From the NCBI GenBank assembly GCA_046154965.1, contig JBJXDY010000115.1, forward strand, positions 1 to 37,900: 37,900 nucleotides of DNA, given 5' to 3'. The DNA is from DATKFM01 sp046154965. Lineage in GTDB: Bacteria; Pseudomonadota; Alphaproteobacteria; Dongiales; Dongiaceae. Shown here piece by piece: positions 8,573 through 17,108 of this stretch. The notes below the pieces were generated by a model. It searched no databases and had not been told where the DNA came from. It saw nothing but the letters and a program-made list of their open reading frames with translations. Position 1 is the stretch's first letter. Every line of letters begins with the position of its first letter. The position numbers and the translations under genes were made by a program.

Positions 8573-10027
8573 ATGACGAACAATCCAGCTCAGAAGCCTC
8601 CGGGTCCGCCCCGTCAAGCCGTCGTTCTCATCCATGGTATCGGCGAGCAGCGCCCGATGCAGACGCTGCGCGGATTTGTCAGCGCGTTTCTGAAGGATGG
8701 CACATATCACAGCAAGCCGGACACCATATCGGATTCATACGAACTGCGCCGCTTGAAACTCCGCAAATACATTTCAACCGACCCGAACACGGAGAGTGTC
8801 AATCCGGATTGGCCCGAGACCGACTTCTATGAATACTACTGGGCCCATCAGATGTACGGCACAAAGCTCTCGCATATCGCGAGCTGGCTATGGCGTGTCA
8901 TGCGCCTGGGCCTCTGCTTGATTCTAAGCAGCAGCGAGAGGGTCCATCGGCGCCTTCGATGGATCATACCAATGTTTTGGCTGTTGCTGATTGCCGTGCC
9001 GATTGCGGCCTATCTTGCATACTACCACTACGATCTGGCGCATCTGTCCGCGGCGGACATTGCCGGGTTCGCCATAGTGCCGGTGGCGGCGTGGGTCGCA
9101 CTGCGCTCGAGAATTCTAAGCCTGCTGACCGGCATCACGGTTGGCGTATTCACCGACTTCGCCGGCGATGCCGCCCGGTATTTCGACGTTAATCCGAAGA
9201 ACGTTACTCGCCGCTACGATATCATCCGGGGTGGTGTCGCAATGCTGCGGAAGCTGCACAATGATTGCGACGAAGAAGCCGGAATCGTGATGTACCGCTA
9301 CGGGCGGATCATACTGCTCGGCCACAGCCTCGGGAGCGTCATCGCCTATGATATCCTGGGGAACTATTGGCAGGAGGTGAACGGCAAGATCGAAATCGAC
9401 CCCGCAGAGTTTCACGCCGTCGAAAATTTCTGTGGCGGAAACGACTCTCCGGAATTTGCCGGTGCGGCCCCCTATAGCGATGCAAAGCTGTTCCGAACAA
9501 ACCAAAGGGCGGCGTGGCGCCACCTGAGCAGAGCCAGGCCGGCCGGCGTCAAACTCGACAACGATAGGAAGCTCGATGCACGCTGGCTTGTAACCGACCT
9601 GGTGACGCTCGGCAGTCCGCTGACCTATGGGCCGTTGTTTCAGGCTAACGGCCTTGCCGATTTCGAGTCCAAGCAACGGCTACGCGAGTTGCCGATCTGT
9701 CCGCCCGATCGCAGCCGGCACCTGAACAAAGGTCACTTTACTGTCAAGCTCTCGGCCGAACTCGAGCGAATTCACGACTACGACATTCTGCCGCAAGGGG
9801 CACATTTCGCCGTCACGCGATGGACCAATTTCTACTACGACAATGATTGGGTTGGCGGCCCGCTCGCCAAGGTCTTTGGCACGGGTATTGAAGATGTCCA
9901 GCTTGTCGGGCCCGCGCTACGGCCTGTGACGGCCCATATCGGCTATTGGAATAGCAGGCTTGCCGGTGCCGGACCCGGACTCTCGCGGCTGGGCGATATT
10001 CTCAGGGGCGCCGACGCGGATGCCTGA
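8573..10027 (+). CDS. Membrane-anchored alpha/beta hydrolase (lipase-like)
   Basis: The product (484 aa) starts with a hydrolase strand and oxyanion motif QAVVLIHGIGEQRP (residues 15-28). Two hydrophobic spans interrupt it (about 131-151 and 164-193). The catalytic core then resumes with LLGHSLGSVIAYD, where S252 is the probable nucleophile, followed by DLVTLGSPLTYG. So the hydrolase fold is split by a membrane hairpin. Substrate is unknown; esterase, lipase or thioesterase activity is possible. An ATG at 8522 is also in frame, but 8573 leaves the hydrolase strand close to the N-terminus. It is flanked by gene-free DNA and appears to stand alone. Confidence 0.75.
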   Translation: MTNNPAQKPPGPPRQAVVLIHGIGEQRPMQTLRGFVSAFLKDGTYHSKPDTISDSYELRRLKLRKYISTDPNTESVNPDWPETDFYEYYWAHQMYGTKLSHIASWLWRVMRLGLCLILSSSERVHRRLRWIIPMFWLLLIAVPIAAYLAYYHYDLAHLSAADIAGFAIVPVAAWVALRSRILSLLTGITVGVFTDFAGDAARYFDVNPKNVTRRYDIIRGGVAMLRKLHNDCDEEAGIVMYRYGRIILLGHSLGSVIAYDILGNYWQEVNGKIEIDPAEFHAVENFCGGNDSPEFAGAAPYSDAKLFRTNQRAAWRHLSRARPAGVKLDNDRKLDARWLVTDLVTLGSPLTYGPLFQANGLADFESKQRLRELPICPPDRSRHLNKGHFTVKLSAELERIHDYDILPQGAHFAVTRWTNFYYDNDWVGGPLAKVFGTGIEDVQLVGPALRPVTAHIGYWNSRLAGAGPGLSRLGDILRGADADA

Positions 10028-10128
10028 CGGTTTGCCGCGCTGTCGGAGCGACCCTTGATTAGGTTGCAGCCGGTCCGAGGCGGCACGATGCACTTGTAGG
10101 TTCCGCAGCGGCCTTCTAAAATTAAACA

Positions 10129-10824
10129 ATGCCTCTCCATATCGGAATCGTCGCCTGTTCCGCCGAGGGGGCGGCGCTTTGCTATAAGACGATTTGCACG
10201 GAGGGCGCGGAGCTTTTCGGGCCGCATGGACATCCGGAAGTGTCTGTGCATACGCCGTCGCTCGCGGAGTACGTGGCGCATATCGACCGCGACGATTGGC
10301 AGTCTGTCGGGGAGCTGATGCTGGCGTCTGCGAACAAGCTGGCAAAGACCGGCGCCGATTTCCTGATCTGTCCCGATAACACCATTCACAAGGCGCTGCC
10401 GTTGATCGCGAAGCGGTCGCCGCTGCCCTGGCTGCATATCGCCGAGGTGGTTGCGGCCGAGGCGGCGGCGCGCGGATTCAAAGGTCTTGGCCTAACCGGC
10501 ACCCGCTGGCTGGTCGACAGCGAAGTCTATCCGGAAAAGCTGACGGCGCGCGGACTGAAGTATGTGCGGCCGAATGCCGGCGAGCGGGAAGAGATCAACC
10601 GCATCATCATGGATGAACTGGTCTATGGCGTGTTCAAGCCGGAGGGGATTGCCTATCACCAGAAGGTCATCGAGCGGATGAAAGGCGAGGGCTGCGATGG
10701 GGTCATTCTCGGCTGCACGGAGATTCCCCTGATCATGAATGACGGGAACTCGCCGTTGCCGACATTGGATTCCACGCGCCTGTTGGCGCGGGCGGCGCTG
10801 CGGCGGGCGGCTAAGAAAAGCTAG
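10129..10824 (+). CDS. Aspartate/glutamate racemase family protein
   Basis: The product (231 aa) has the two-fold Asp/Glu racemase architecture. The second-half catalytic motif ILGCTEIPLI is intact (C196). In the first half, the place where PLP-independent racemases have Cys or Thr before Asn-Thr reads CPDNTIH, so D83 sits at that position and C81 lies two residues earlier. Family members with one Cys replaced can still act on one enantiomer, or work as isomerases or hydrolases. Substrate is therefore uncertain. The start at 10129 has no strong SD. The 101-bp gap before it shows no clear promoter. Confidence 0.82.
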   Translation: MPLHIGIVACSAEGAALCYKTICTEGAELFGPHGHPEVSVHTPSLAEYVAHIDRDDWQSVGELMLASANKLAKTGADFLICPDNTIHKALPLIAKRSPLPWLHIAEVVAAEAAARGFKGLGLTGTRWLVDSEVYPEKLTARGLKYVRPNAGEREEINRIIMDELVYGVFKPEGIAYHQKVIERMKGEGCDGVILGCTEIPLIMNDGNSPLPTLDSTRLLARAALRRAAKKS

Positions 10825-10846
10825 CCCAGCTCACGCCACCCCCGTG

Positions 10847-10962
10847 TTGTCATCCTCTCGACAGCGAGGACCCAGAATTTCAAAGGTGGAGGGAGTTGAT
10901 TGCACAAGACCGCGTTCTGCAACTCCTGGGTCCCCGCTTTCGCTGGCATGACAATCTTTTTT
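10847..10962. repeat. Palindromic intergenic repeat (TTGTCAT...ATGACAA type), possible terminator
   Basis: Imperfect inverted arms run from TTGTCATCC at 10847 through GCGAGGACCCAG, and from CTGGGTCCCCGC to GGCATGACAA ending at 10954. TCTTTTTT follows directly. The same terminal heptamers bound the element at 15440-15517. Such elements are common between alphaproteobacterial genes. The following T-run suggests that it ends transcripts from the racemase gene. Confidence 0.7.
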
Positions 10963-10982
10963 GTTGTCTCATCAAGTCTAGC

Positions 10983-11024
10983 GCGCCGGCTCTCTAACAT
11001 TAGTGCGTGCTGCAGAGCCGGCGC
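10983..11024 (-). terminator. Stem-loop immediately downstream of groEL
   Basis: Perfect 11-bp arms GCGCCGGCTCT (10983-10993) and AGAGCCGGCGC (11014-11024) enclose a 20-nt loop, starting 12 bp after the groEL stop. The GC-rich stem is not followed by a clean U-run on the minus strand. It may be a 3'-end stabiliser or a weak terminator. Confidence 0.55.
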
Positions 11025-11036
11025 CGCCGATTGCCG

Positions 11037-12689
<1,653 letters not shown>

Positions 12690-12727
12690 AGAGATTGATT
12701 CCCTTCTTTGATTCCTACGTTTCGTTC

Positions 12728-12746
12728 TCGGCGCGTCGTGCGCCGA
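12728..12746 (-). promoter_or_regulatory. Stem-loop in the groEL upstream region
   Basis: TCGGCGC-GTCGT-GCGCCGA is a perfect 7-bp stem with a 5-nt loop, about 40-60 bp before the groEL ATG. It has no T-run on the minus strand, so it is unlikely to end transcription. It could be a 5'-leader hairpin or a regulator site. It does not match CIRCE. Confidence 0.35.
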
Positions 12747-12779
12747 AAATTCGATATCGGCCGATGCGGCGCGATCCCG

Positions 12780-12986
12780 TTACTTGCCGACTCCGGCGGG
12801 ACGGGATCGGAGCTGAACGCCCATGCGCCAGACCGATTTGTTCTTGCAGACCGGACAGACGCGTTCGCCGGCCCAGGCGCTGGCGAAGTTCGTGCTGCAC
12901 ATCAGGCACATGCGCTTCTTGGATACCCCGGCAGCCGTTGCATCGGCTTCAGGTCTGCTGTGGTTTCGGCGGGTTTGTGCCGGCAT
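12780..12986 (-). CDS. Small zinc-ribbon-like protein (68 aa)
   Basis: The central part reads RMCLMCSTNFASAWAGERVC followed by PVCKNKSVWRMG: two CxxC knuckles 15 residues apart, a classic small zinc ribbon. The ATG at 12986 is preceded by GGAGA at a good distance. Similar mini-proteins with CLMC/CPxCK knuckles are familiar from alphaproteobacteria but have no assigned role. It is upstream of groEL on the same strand with a 90-bp gap, so co-transcription is possible. Confidence 0.65.
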   Translation of the reverse strand: MPAQTRRNHSRPEADATAAGVSKKRMCLMCSTNFASAWAGERVCPVCKNKSVWRMGVQLRSRPAGVGK

Positions 12987-13043
12987 GATGTGTATCTCCG
13001 TGGCCTTGGATTTATACGGCGGTTGAGCAGTTCGGCCGCGGCC

Positions 13044-13406
13044 TTACTGGGGCTGCGACGCCTTCAGAAGTACTTCCGCGCATGCCACCGCCAATGGTCC
13101 GTCGGGCTGTCTTTCGGCTGGCATGGTCGCCCAGCCGGCTTTCATCACGAAGTCCCGCCGTTCATAGGGTGACGTGATGGCATCGAGCCGTGCCACCTTC
13201 ACCAGTGACTCAGGATCGGTCTTCGACTGGGAAACGCAGATCGGCACCAGCGCCGCCATTACGGCCGCGTCAGACCGTTGCTGCGCCATGCGTTCGGCGG
13301 AACTGCCGAGAACCCACAAGCTCTGGGTGAAGCCCACGACAACTGTGGCGGTTGCGCCTGTTATCGCGCCGATGATCGCTGGCGTGACCCATTCCAGCCG
13401 CGTCAT
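13044..13406 (-). CDS. Small membrane-anchored hypothetical protein (120 aa)
   Basis: An N-terminal hydrophobic span (VTPAIIGAITGATATVVVGF, residues ~7-26) is followed by a soluble region with conserved-looking DAAVMAALVPICVSQ and YERRDFVMKAGWATMP. AAAGGAG sits at ideal spacing before the ATG at 13406, which strongly supports this start. The topology suggests an inner-membrane anchor with a roughly 90-residue extramembrane domain. It belongs to a type of short protein often seen in alphaproteobacteria; no function is known to me. Confidence 0.75.
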   Translation of the reverse strand: MTRLEWVTPAIIGAITGATATVVVGFTQSLWVLGSSAERMAQQRSDAAVMAALVPICVSQSKTDPESLVKVARLDAITSPYERRDFVMKAGWATMPAERQPDGPLAVACAEVLLKASQPQ

Positions 13407-13440
13407 GTAAGACTCCTTTCGCCTCCCGCAGAGACGTTCG

Positions 13441-13539
13441 CTAGCCCTGCAATCGCCAAATCCAGATGATTGCGACGATCAAGACGAGACCGACGGGAAC
13501 TGCGATCGGCGGAATAAGCCAGGTTTTCAAGGTGCGCAT
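13441..13539 (-). CDS. Candidate 32-aa single-span membrane micro-protein
   Basis: From the ATG at 13539 the minus strand reads MRTLKTWLIPPIAVPVGLVL then IVAIIWIWRLQG and a TAG stop. It is a basic N-terminus, about 20 hydrophobic residues with a PP and a GL turn, and a short charged end. The design resembles KdpF-like or other stress micro-proteins. It lies 35 bp upstream of the 120-aa membrane protein on the same strand. The only SD-like GAGG touches the ATG, so translation is uncertain. Confidence 0.4.
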   Translation of the reverse strand: MRTLKTWLIPPIAVPVGLVLIVAIIWIWRLQG

Positions 13540-13637
13540 CCTCTGCAGATAGGAATTGTCAGGGCACGCCGACGGGACGAGGGCGCGCAGTCGAAAGCAA
13601 ATACTCGCCGAGTGTGGACCGATGAACGGCGCCTGCT

Positions 13638-14060
13638 TCAGGCACCCGCTTGCCGTTCCCGGCGGGCCACGTCGACCCGCTTGGAGAGTTCGTGCAGAAG
13701 CGTCTTGAAACCGGCAGGTGAAAGGCCGGCGCTATGCACCGCCTGCTGCAGGACGCCGTCAGTCAACAATTCGCCGAGGCTTGCCTGGACCACGGACTCG
13801 GGCAGCTCGAGGGCATCGCTGTCCTGGACTGCCTCCAGCTCCTGCGGGTCGATGTCGACGTCCTGCTCGATGCCTGTGGCTCCTGGTTTTCGCAACAGTA
13901 TGACGGTTCCGGTCCGGCGCCACGCGGGAAACGATAGTCCCTCGATCAGCTCTTCGTTGGTTTCTACCGTGTAGGTCCCGGCCGGCTGCACCTCGTCGAT
14001 CCCGCTCAAAGAGAATGGACGGCGGAAAGTGACGGTTTCTCGGCTTGTCCGCATGGTCAT
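13638..14060 (-). CDS. Conserved hypothetical protein (140 aa)
   Basis: The start at 14060 (MTMRTSRETVTFRRPFSLSG) is preferred to the longer reading from 14198, whose extra residues look non-coding. A beta-rich N-terminal part contains FRRPFSLSGIDEVQPAGTY and TVETNEELIEGLSFPAWRRT, a pattern I associate with a short unnamed alphaproteobacterial family. The acidic C-terminal part is helical (SLGELLTDGVLQQAVHSAG). No membrane span or signal peptide is seen. Function is unknown; it sits alone between the small membrane proteins and corA. Confidence 0.75.
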   Translation of the reverse strand: MTMRTSRETVTFRRPFSLSGIDEVQPAGTYTVETNEELIEGLSFPAWRRTGTVILLRKPGATGIEQDVDIDPQELEAVQDSDALELPESVVQASLGELLTDGVLQQAVHSAGLSPAGFKTLLHELSKRVDVARRERQAGA

Positions 14061-14119
14061 TGGCGCTCGCTCTTCGGCACGCGACCTGCGTGGACGACTG
14101 CAATAGAGTCTCGTCGAAT

Positions 14120-14146
14120 ACCCTATATGGGCTTCGCCAGGGTCAA
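14120..14146 (-). promoter_or_regulatory. Candidate promoter for the 140-aa hypothetical protein
   Basis: On the minus strand TTGACC (14146-14141) is followed after 15 bp by TAGGGT (14125-14120), about 60 bp before the predicted ATG. The -35 match is good; the -10 match and spacing are only fair. The remaining gap to corA (14147-14433) shows a GC-rich hairpin-prone tract but no known riboswitch signature that I can identify. Confidence 0.35.
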
Positions 14147-14433
14147 GTACAATCGAAATAGTCCGCGAAACAGCGCGGAAATCGTTGAATCGCCGCAAAA
14201 TGCAGCCTGCCGGGAGAACTTAACTTCGACTGGGCCTTTTCTATGATGGCCGCTTGCCGGATCGGGCCGGCGGCTTGCCGCCCGGTGTGGCTTTGAGGCT
14301 GGACTCCGGACGCTAACTGGCCCTTGTCCACGGCATCTTACGGGTTCAAATGTCGGGGACGGCGCAGGCCGTGGCGCCGGGCTGTTTCGCCGCGGCGTCC
14401 GCCTGGGACGAATGATGGGGCAGGGAGTTTCGC

Positions 14434-15405
14434 ATGAGCCAAGTCGTGGGATGCGCGGCCTATGAGAACGGCCGCCGGGTCGCCGATCTGGATATCGACC
14501 AGCTCGACAAATACACGCCCGGCAAGGGCGCCTTTGTCTGGATCGGGCTGCATGAACCGGGAGAAGAGGTGCTGGCCAAGGTTCAGCGCCGGTTCAACCT
14601 CCATGAGCTGGCGATAGAGGATGCGCACCGCGCCCATCAGCGGCCGAAGCTCGAGGTCTATGACGAGTCGCTGTTTGTCGTGTTGCGCACGGCTCAACTC
14701 ACCGGCGGCAAGATCCAGTTCGGCGAGACCCATATCTTCAGCGGCCGCAGCTACATCATCACCGTGCGCCACGGCCCGTCATCATCTTATGCCGAAGTCC
14801 GGCAGCGCTGCGAGCGGCGGCCGGAGATGCTGCGCGAAGGCGTGGACTTCGTGCTCTATTCCATCATGGATTTCGTCGTCGACAATTACATGCCTGTCGT
14901 CGAGGAGCTGGAGGCGGAGGTGGAGCAGCTGGAAAAGGCGCTGTCCGGGAAGAGCTTCACCCGCCGGATGGTCAACGATATCTTCGGCCTGAAGCGCGAC
15001 CTGCTGGAGCTGCGCCGGGCGGTGACGCCCGTGGTGGAGATGACCAACCGGCTCATGCGCTTCGACGTGCCGACAGTCGACCGCAGCACCCATCCCTACT
15101 TCCGCGATGTCCATGATCATGCGCTGCGCGTCGCCGAGGGCATCGACTATCTGCGGGAACTGCTGAACTCGGCGCTGGAAGTGAACTTGCTGCTGTCTAC
15201 CAACAATCAGGGCGAAGTGACGCGCAAGCTGGCGAGCTGGGCGGCGATCCTGGCGGTGCCGACGGCGGTGGCCGGCATCTATGGCATGAACTTCGCCCAT
15301 ATGCCCGAACTCGACTGGCAGTTCGGCTATCCGCTGATCCTTGCGGTGATACTCGGCGCCTGCAGCTTTCTTTACTACCGGTTCAAGCAGTCGGGGTGGC
15401 TGTAG
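14434..15405 (+). CDS. corA: CorA-family magnesium/cobalt transport protein
   Basis: The product (323 aa) has the long soluble N-terminal funnel domain and two C-terminal membrane helices of CorA channels. The pore signature YGMNF is at 283-287, and the last helix (LILAVILGACSFLYYRF) ends near the C-terminus. The acidic/coiled region around 150-190 (VEELEAEVEQLEKAL) is the usual stalk. GGGAG precedes the ATG at good spacing. It conducts Mg2+ (or Co2+/Ni2+) inward down the membrane potential. It is monocistronic, followed by a palindromic repeat. Confidence 0.95.
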   Translation: MSQVVGCAAYENGRRVADLDIDQLDKYTPGKGAFVWIGLHEPGEEVLAKVQRRFNLHELAIEDAHRAHQRPKLEVYDESLFVVLRTAQLTGGKIQFGETHIFSGRSYIITVRHGPSSSYAEVRQRCERRPEMLREGVDFVLYSIMDFVVDNYMPVVEELEAEVEQLEKALSGKSFTRRMVNDIFGLKRDLLELRRAVTPVVEMTNRLMRFDVPTVDRSTHPYFRDVHDHALRVAEGIDYLRELLNSALEVNLLLSTNNQGEVTRKLASWAAILAVPTAVAGIYGMNFAHMPELDWQFGYPLILAVILGACSFLYYRFKQSGWL

Positions 15406-15439
15406 CGGTCGCGCCTCCACATTCTCCAATCATCAAGAA

Positions 15440-15517
15440 TTGTCATGCCCGGGCGTGACCCGGGCATCCATCCGGAAAGGTCAATGTGGATCGCCGGGTC
15501 GAGCCCGGCGATGACAA
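15440..15517. repeat. Palindromic intergenic repeat (second copy of the TTGTCAT...ATGACAA type)
   Basis: The outer arms TTGTCATGCCCGGG... (from 15440) and ...GCCCGGCGATGACAA (to 15517) pair around an inner CCCGGGCGTGACCCGGG hairpin and a TGGATCGCCGGGTC arm. It shares end heptamers with the 10847 element but has a different interior. It probably forms the 3' end structure of the corA transcript. The repeat lies in a 269-bp gap whose right part is the promoter and leader of the next gene. Confidence 0.75.
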
Positions 15518-15571
15518 CAATTGGAAGACGCGGGAAACAGCCCTTCGCAACCGCAAAAACCGCGATGCCGC

Positions 15572-15657
15572 TTGAAACGCCTCCGATAGGGTTTAGTATG
15601 TTGTGAAAGCTGAAAAAGTGCCGCCAAAACAGGCGGTGGGACCGGGGGCGAACCCGG
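15572..15657 (+). promoter_or_regulatory. Promoter and two-hairpin leader of the RHH_4-type gene
   Basis: TTGAAA (15572-15577), a 16-bp spacer and TAGTAT (15594-15599) make a fair sigma70 promoter with a predicted start near 15607. The roughly 68-nt leader holds two perfect stem-loops: CCGCC-aaaaca-GGCGG (15621-15636) and CCGGG-GGCGAA-CCCGG (15642-15657). GGGAGG and the ATG at 15675 follow. This could be a regulatory leader, but it matches no riboswitch class I recognise. Confidence 0.5.
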
Positions 15658-15674
15658 CCGCAAAGGGAGGCGTT

Positions 15675-16022
15675 ATGTGCAAGATCTTTGCCAGTCAAAG
15701 CCCTGAAGCCTATGAACTTATTACCCGTTCAGTGCGGCTGAACGGGTATTCCACCAGCATTCGCCTGGAGGCCTATTTCTGGGCGATCCTGGACGAGATC
15801 TCCGCCCGCCAGAAGATGACCGCGCCCCGCTTCATGAGCACCCTCTATGACGAGGTCATGGAACTGCGCGGCGAGGTGGGAAATTTCACCTCGCTGCTGC
15901 GGGTCACCTGCGCGCTCTATATCGGCAGCCTGCGGGATAGGCCGGGCGCGATCGCCGAGGACGCGGCGCAAATCAGCGGCCGTCACAAGGGAATACCACC
16001 ACTTATCGACGCCGTGGCCTAG
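15675..16022 (+). CDS. Ribbon-helix-helix (RHH_4-type) domain protein
   Basis: The product (115 aa) carries the pattern seen in RHH_4 proteins: SVRLNGYSTSIRLEAYFWAI followed by LDEISARQKMTAPRFMSTLY. A beta-strand (SIRLE) leads into two helices. RHH_4 proteins are presumed DNA-binding and are widespread in alphaproteobacteria, with few characterised. GGGAGG precedes the ATG at 15675; the frame is open from 15603, but the added residues would be encoded by the leader hairpins. It is followed after 33 bp by the glyoxalase gene. Confidence 0.85.
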   Translation: MCKIFASQSPEAYELITRSVRLNGYSTSIRLEAYFWAILDEISARQKMTAPRFMSTLYDEVMELRGEVGNFTSLLRVTCALYIGSLRDRPGAIAEDAAQISGRHKGIPPLIDAVA

Positions 16023-16055
16023 CCTTTATCCGGTCTGTTTGCCGGGTGGGGCGAG

Positions 16056-16451
16056 ATGGCGAAAGCAATCCATATGATGGTCCGGGTGCGGGATCTGGAC
16101 GCATCCCTGAAATTCTATGAGCGGGCTTTCGGCATGAAGCTGGCCGACCGCTACGACTTCGACGGCTTCACGCTCGCCTATCTGCGCAATCCCGAAAACG
16201 ACTTCGAGATCGAGCTGACCTGGAACCATGGCCGGGCCGAGCCTTATGAGCTGGGCACGGGCTACGGCCATATCGCTTTCACGGTCGCCGATCTGGATGG
16301 CGAGCATAAGAGGTTCAGCGATCTCGGCATCGGCCCGCTGCCGATCAAGGAATTCCACCGCGACGGCGGCCTGATGGCGCGGTTTTTCTTCGTGCAGGAT
16401 CCCGACGGCTACAAAATCGAGGTGCTGCAGGCCCACGGACGTTATCACTGA
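16056..16451 (+). CDS. gloA: Lactoylglutathione lyase (glyoxalase I)
   Basis: The product (131 aa) is a VOC-fold metalloenzyme that converts the methylglyoxal-glutathione hemithioacetal to S-lactoylglutathione. All four metal ligands of GloA are present at near-canonical positions: H6, E53, H72 and E122. The length and FYERAFGMKL and ARFFFVQDPDGYKIEVLQ segments fit the Ni/Co-type bacterial enzyme closely. It probably shares a transcript with the RHH_4 gene. A 27-bp inverted repeat begins 2 bp after its stop and may end the message. Confidence 0.93.
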   Translation: MAKAIHMMVRVRDLDASLKFYERAFGMKLADRYDFDGFTLAYLRNPENDFEIELTWNHGRAEPYELGTGYGHIAFTVADLDGEHKRFSDLGIGPLPIKEFHRDGGLMARFFFVQDPDGYKIEVLQAHGRYH

Positions 16452-16452
16452 C

Positions 16453-16539
16453 GATAAAGGGGACATTCATCTTTTCGCCGTGTTAAGGCGTGGACATCGG
16501 TTTCGGATATCTGGCGAAAAGAGGAATGTCCCCTTTATC
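16453..16539. repeat. Long inverted repeat with GGGGACATTC arms (REP/MITE-like)
   Basis: Two 27-bp arms (16453-16479 and 16513-16539) are reverse complements with a single mismatch, separated by 33 bp. Each carries the GATAAAGGGGACATTC core. The spacer contains further pairing (CGCC-gtgttaa-GGCG). GGGGACA-type palindromes of this style often accompany REP-associated Y1 transposases. No transposase is in the window, so it would be a non-autonomous element. It fills the gap between gloA and the Tat-signal gene. Confidence 0.8.
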
Positions 16540-16562
16540 CCGAAATAGAAGGAGGCTTGAAG

Positions 16563-17096
16563 ATGAGCAAGAGCGGCATGAACCGCCGTCAGTTCCTGGA
16601 GGCGAGCAGCGTCGCTGTCGCCGGAACCGCGGCGGCGGTCGGCACGGGAACGATGCTGGTGGCGCCCGACGGCGCCTGGGCGATGACGCTGCAGGTTTTC
16701 GACGAGCACACGGCGACCACGCTGGTGCATATGAGCCGCGAGATCTATCCCCATGACCGGCTCGGCGATGTCTATTACGCCCAGGTGGTCGAGGGCCTCG
16801 ACGGCAAGGCAGTCAAGGACAAGGCCCTGGGCACGCTTCTGACTGAAGGCGTCGCGACCCTTGATCAATCAGAAGGCGGCGTGAAGTGGGTCGATCTCAG
16901 CCCTGGCTACAAGCTGGCGACGCTGAAGCAGATCGAGACCACGCCCTTTTTCCAAACCGTGCGCGGCGAGCTGGTTACCGGCCTCTACAACAATCCGGCG
17001 GTGTGGCGCCATTTCGGCTATGAGGGCGCGTCGGCGGAGTATGGCGGTTACATTGACCGCGGCTTCAACGATCTCGGCTGGCTGGACGAAGAGTAG
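16563..17096 (+). CDS. Tat-exported protein, probable gluconate 2-dehydrogenase subunit 3-like partner of the GMC enzyme
   Basis: The product (177 aa) begins with a twin-arginine signal: MNRRQFLEASS followed by a hydrophobic AVAGTAAAVGTGTMLVA stretch, with likely cleavage after AWA (about residue 40). The mature part (FDEHTATTLVHMSREIYPHD, then helical segments) is of the size and style of the small subunit that accompanies membrane-associated GMC dehydrogenases. GGAGG precedes the ATG at 16563. It is 12 bp upstream of the GMC gene, so the small protein probably carries the folded flavoprotein through the Tat system (inference from homologous pairs). Confidence 0.8.
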   Translation: MSKSGMNRRQFLEASSVAVAGTAAAVGTGTMLVAPDGAWAMTLQVFDEHTATTLVHMSREIYPHDRLGDVYYAQVVEGLDGKAVKDKALGTLLTEGVATLDQSEGGVKWVDLSPGYKLATLKQIETTPFFQTVRGELVTGLYNNPAVWRHFGYEGASAEYGGYIDRGFNDLGWLDEE

Positions 17097-17108
17097 GGAG
17101 GGCGGAAC

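Noticed and set aside
12690..12779. Search for a CIRCE element before groEL
   Set aside because: No TTAGCACTC-N9-GAGTGCTAA or close variant; only an unrelated 7-bp stem-loop.
14345..14360. GGGTTCAAATGTC, resembling a tRNA T-loop
   Set aside because: Flanking bases do not form the T stem, and no acceptor or anticodon arm can be built.
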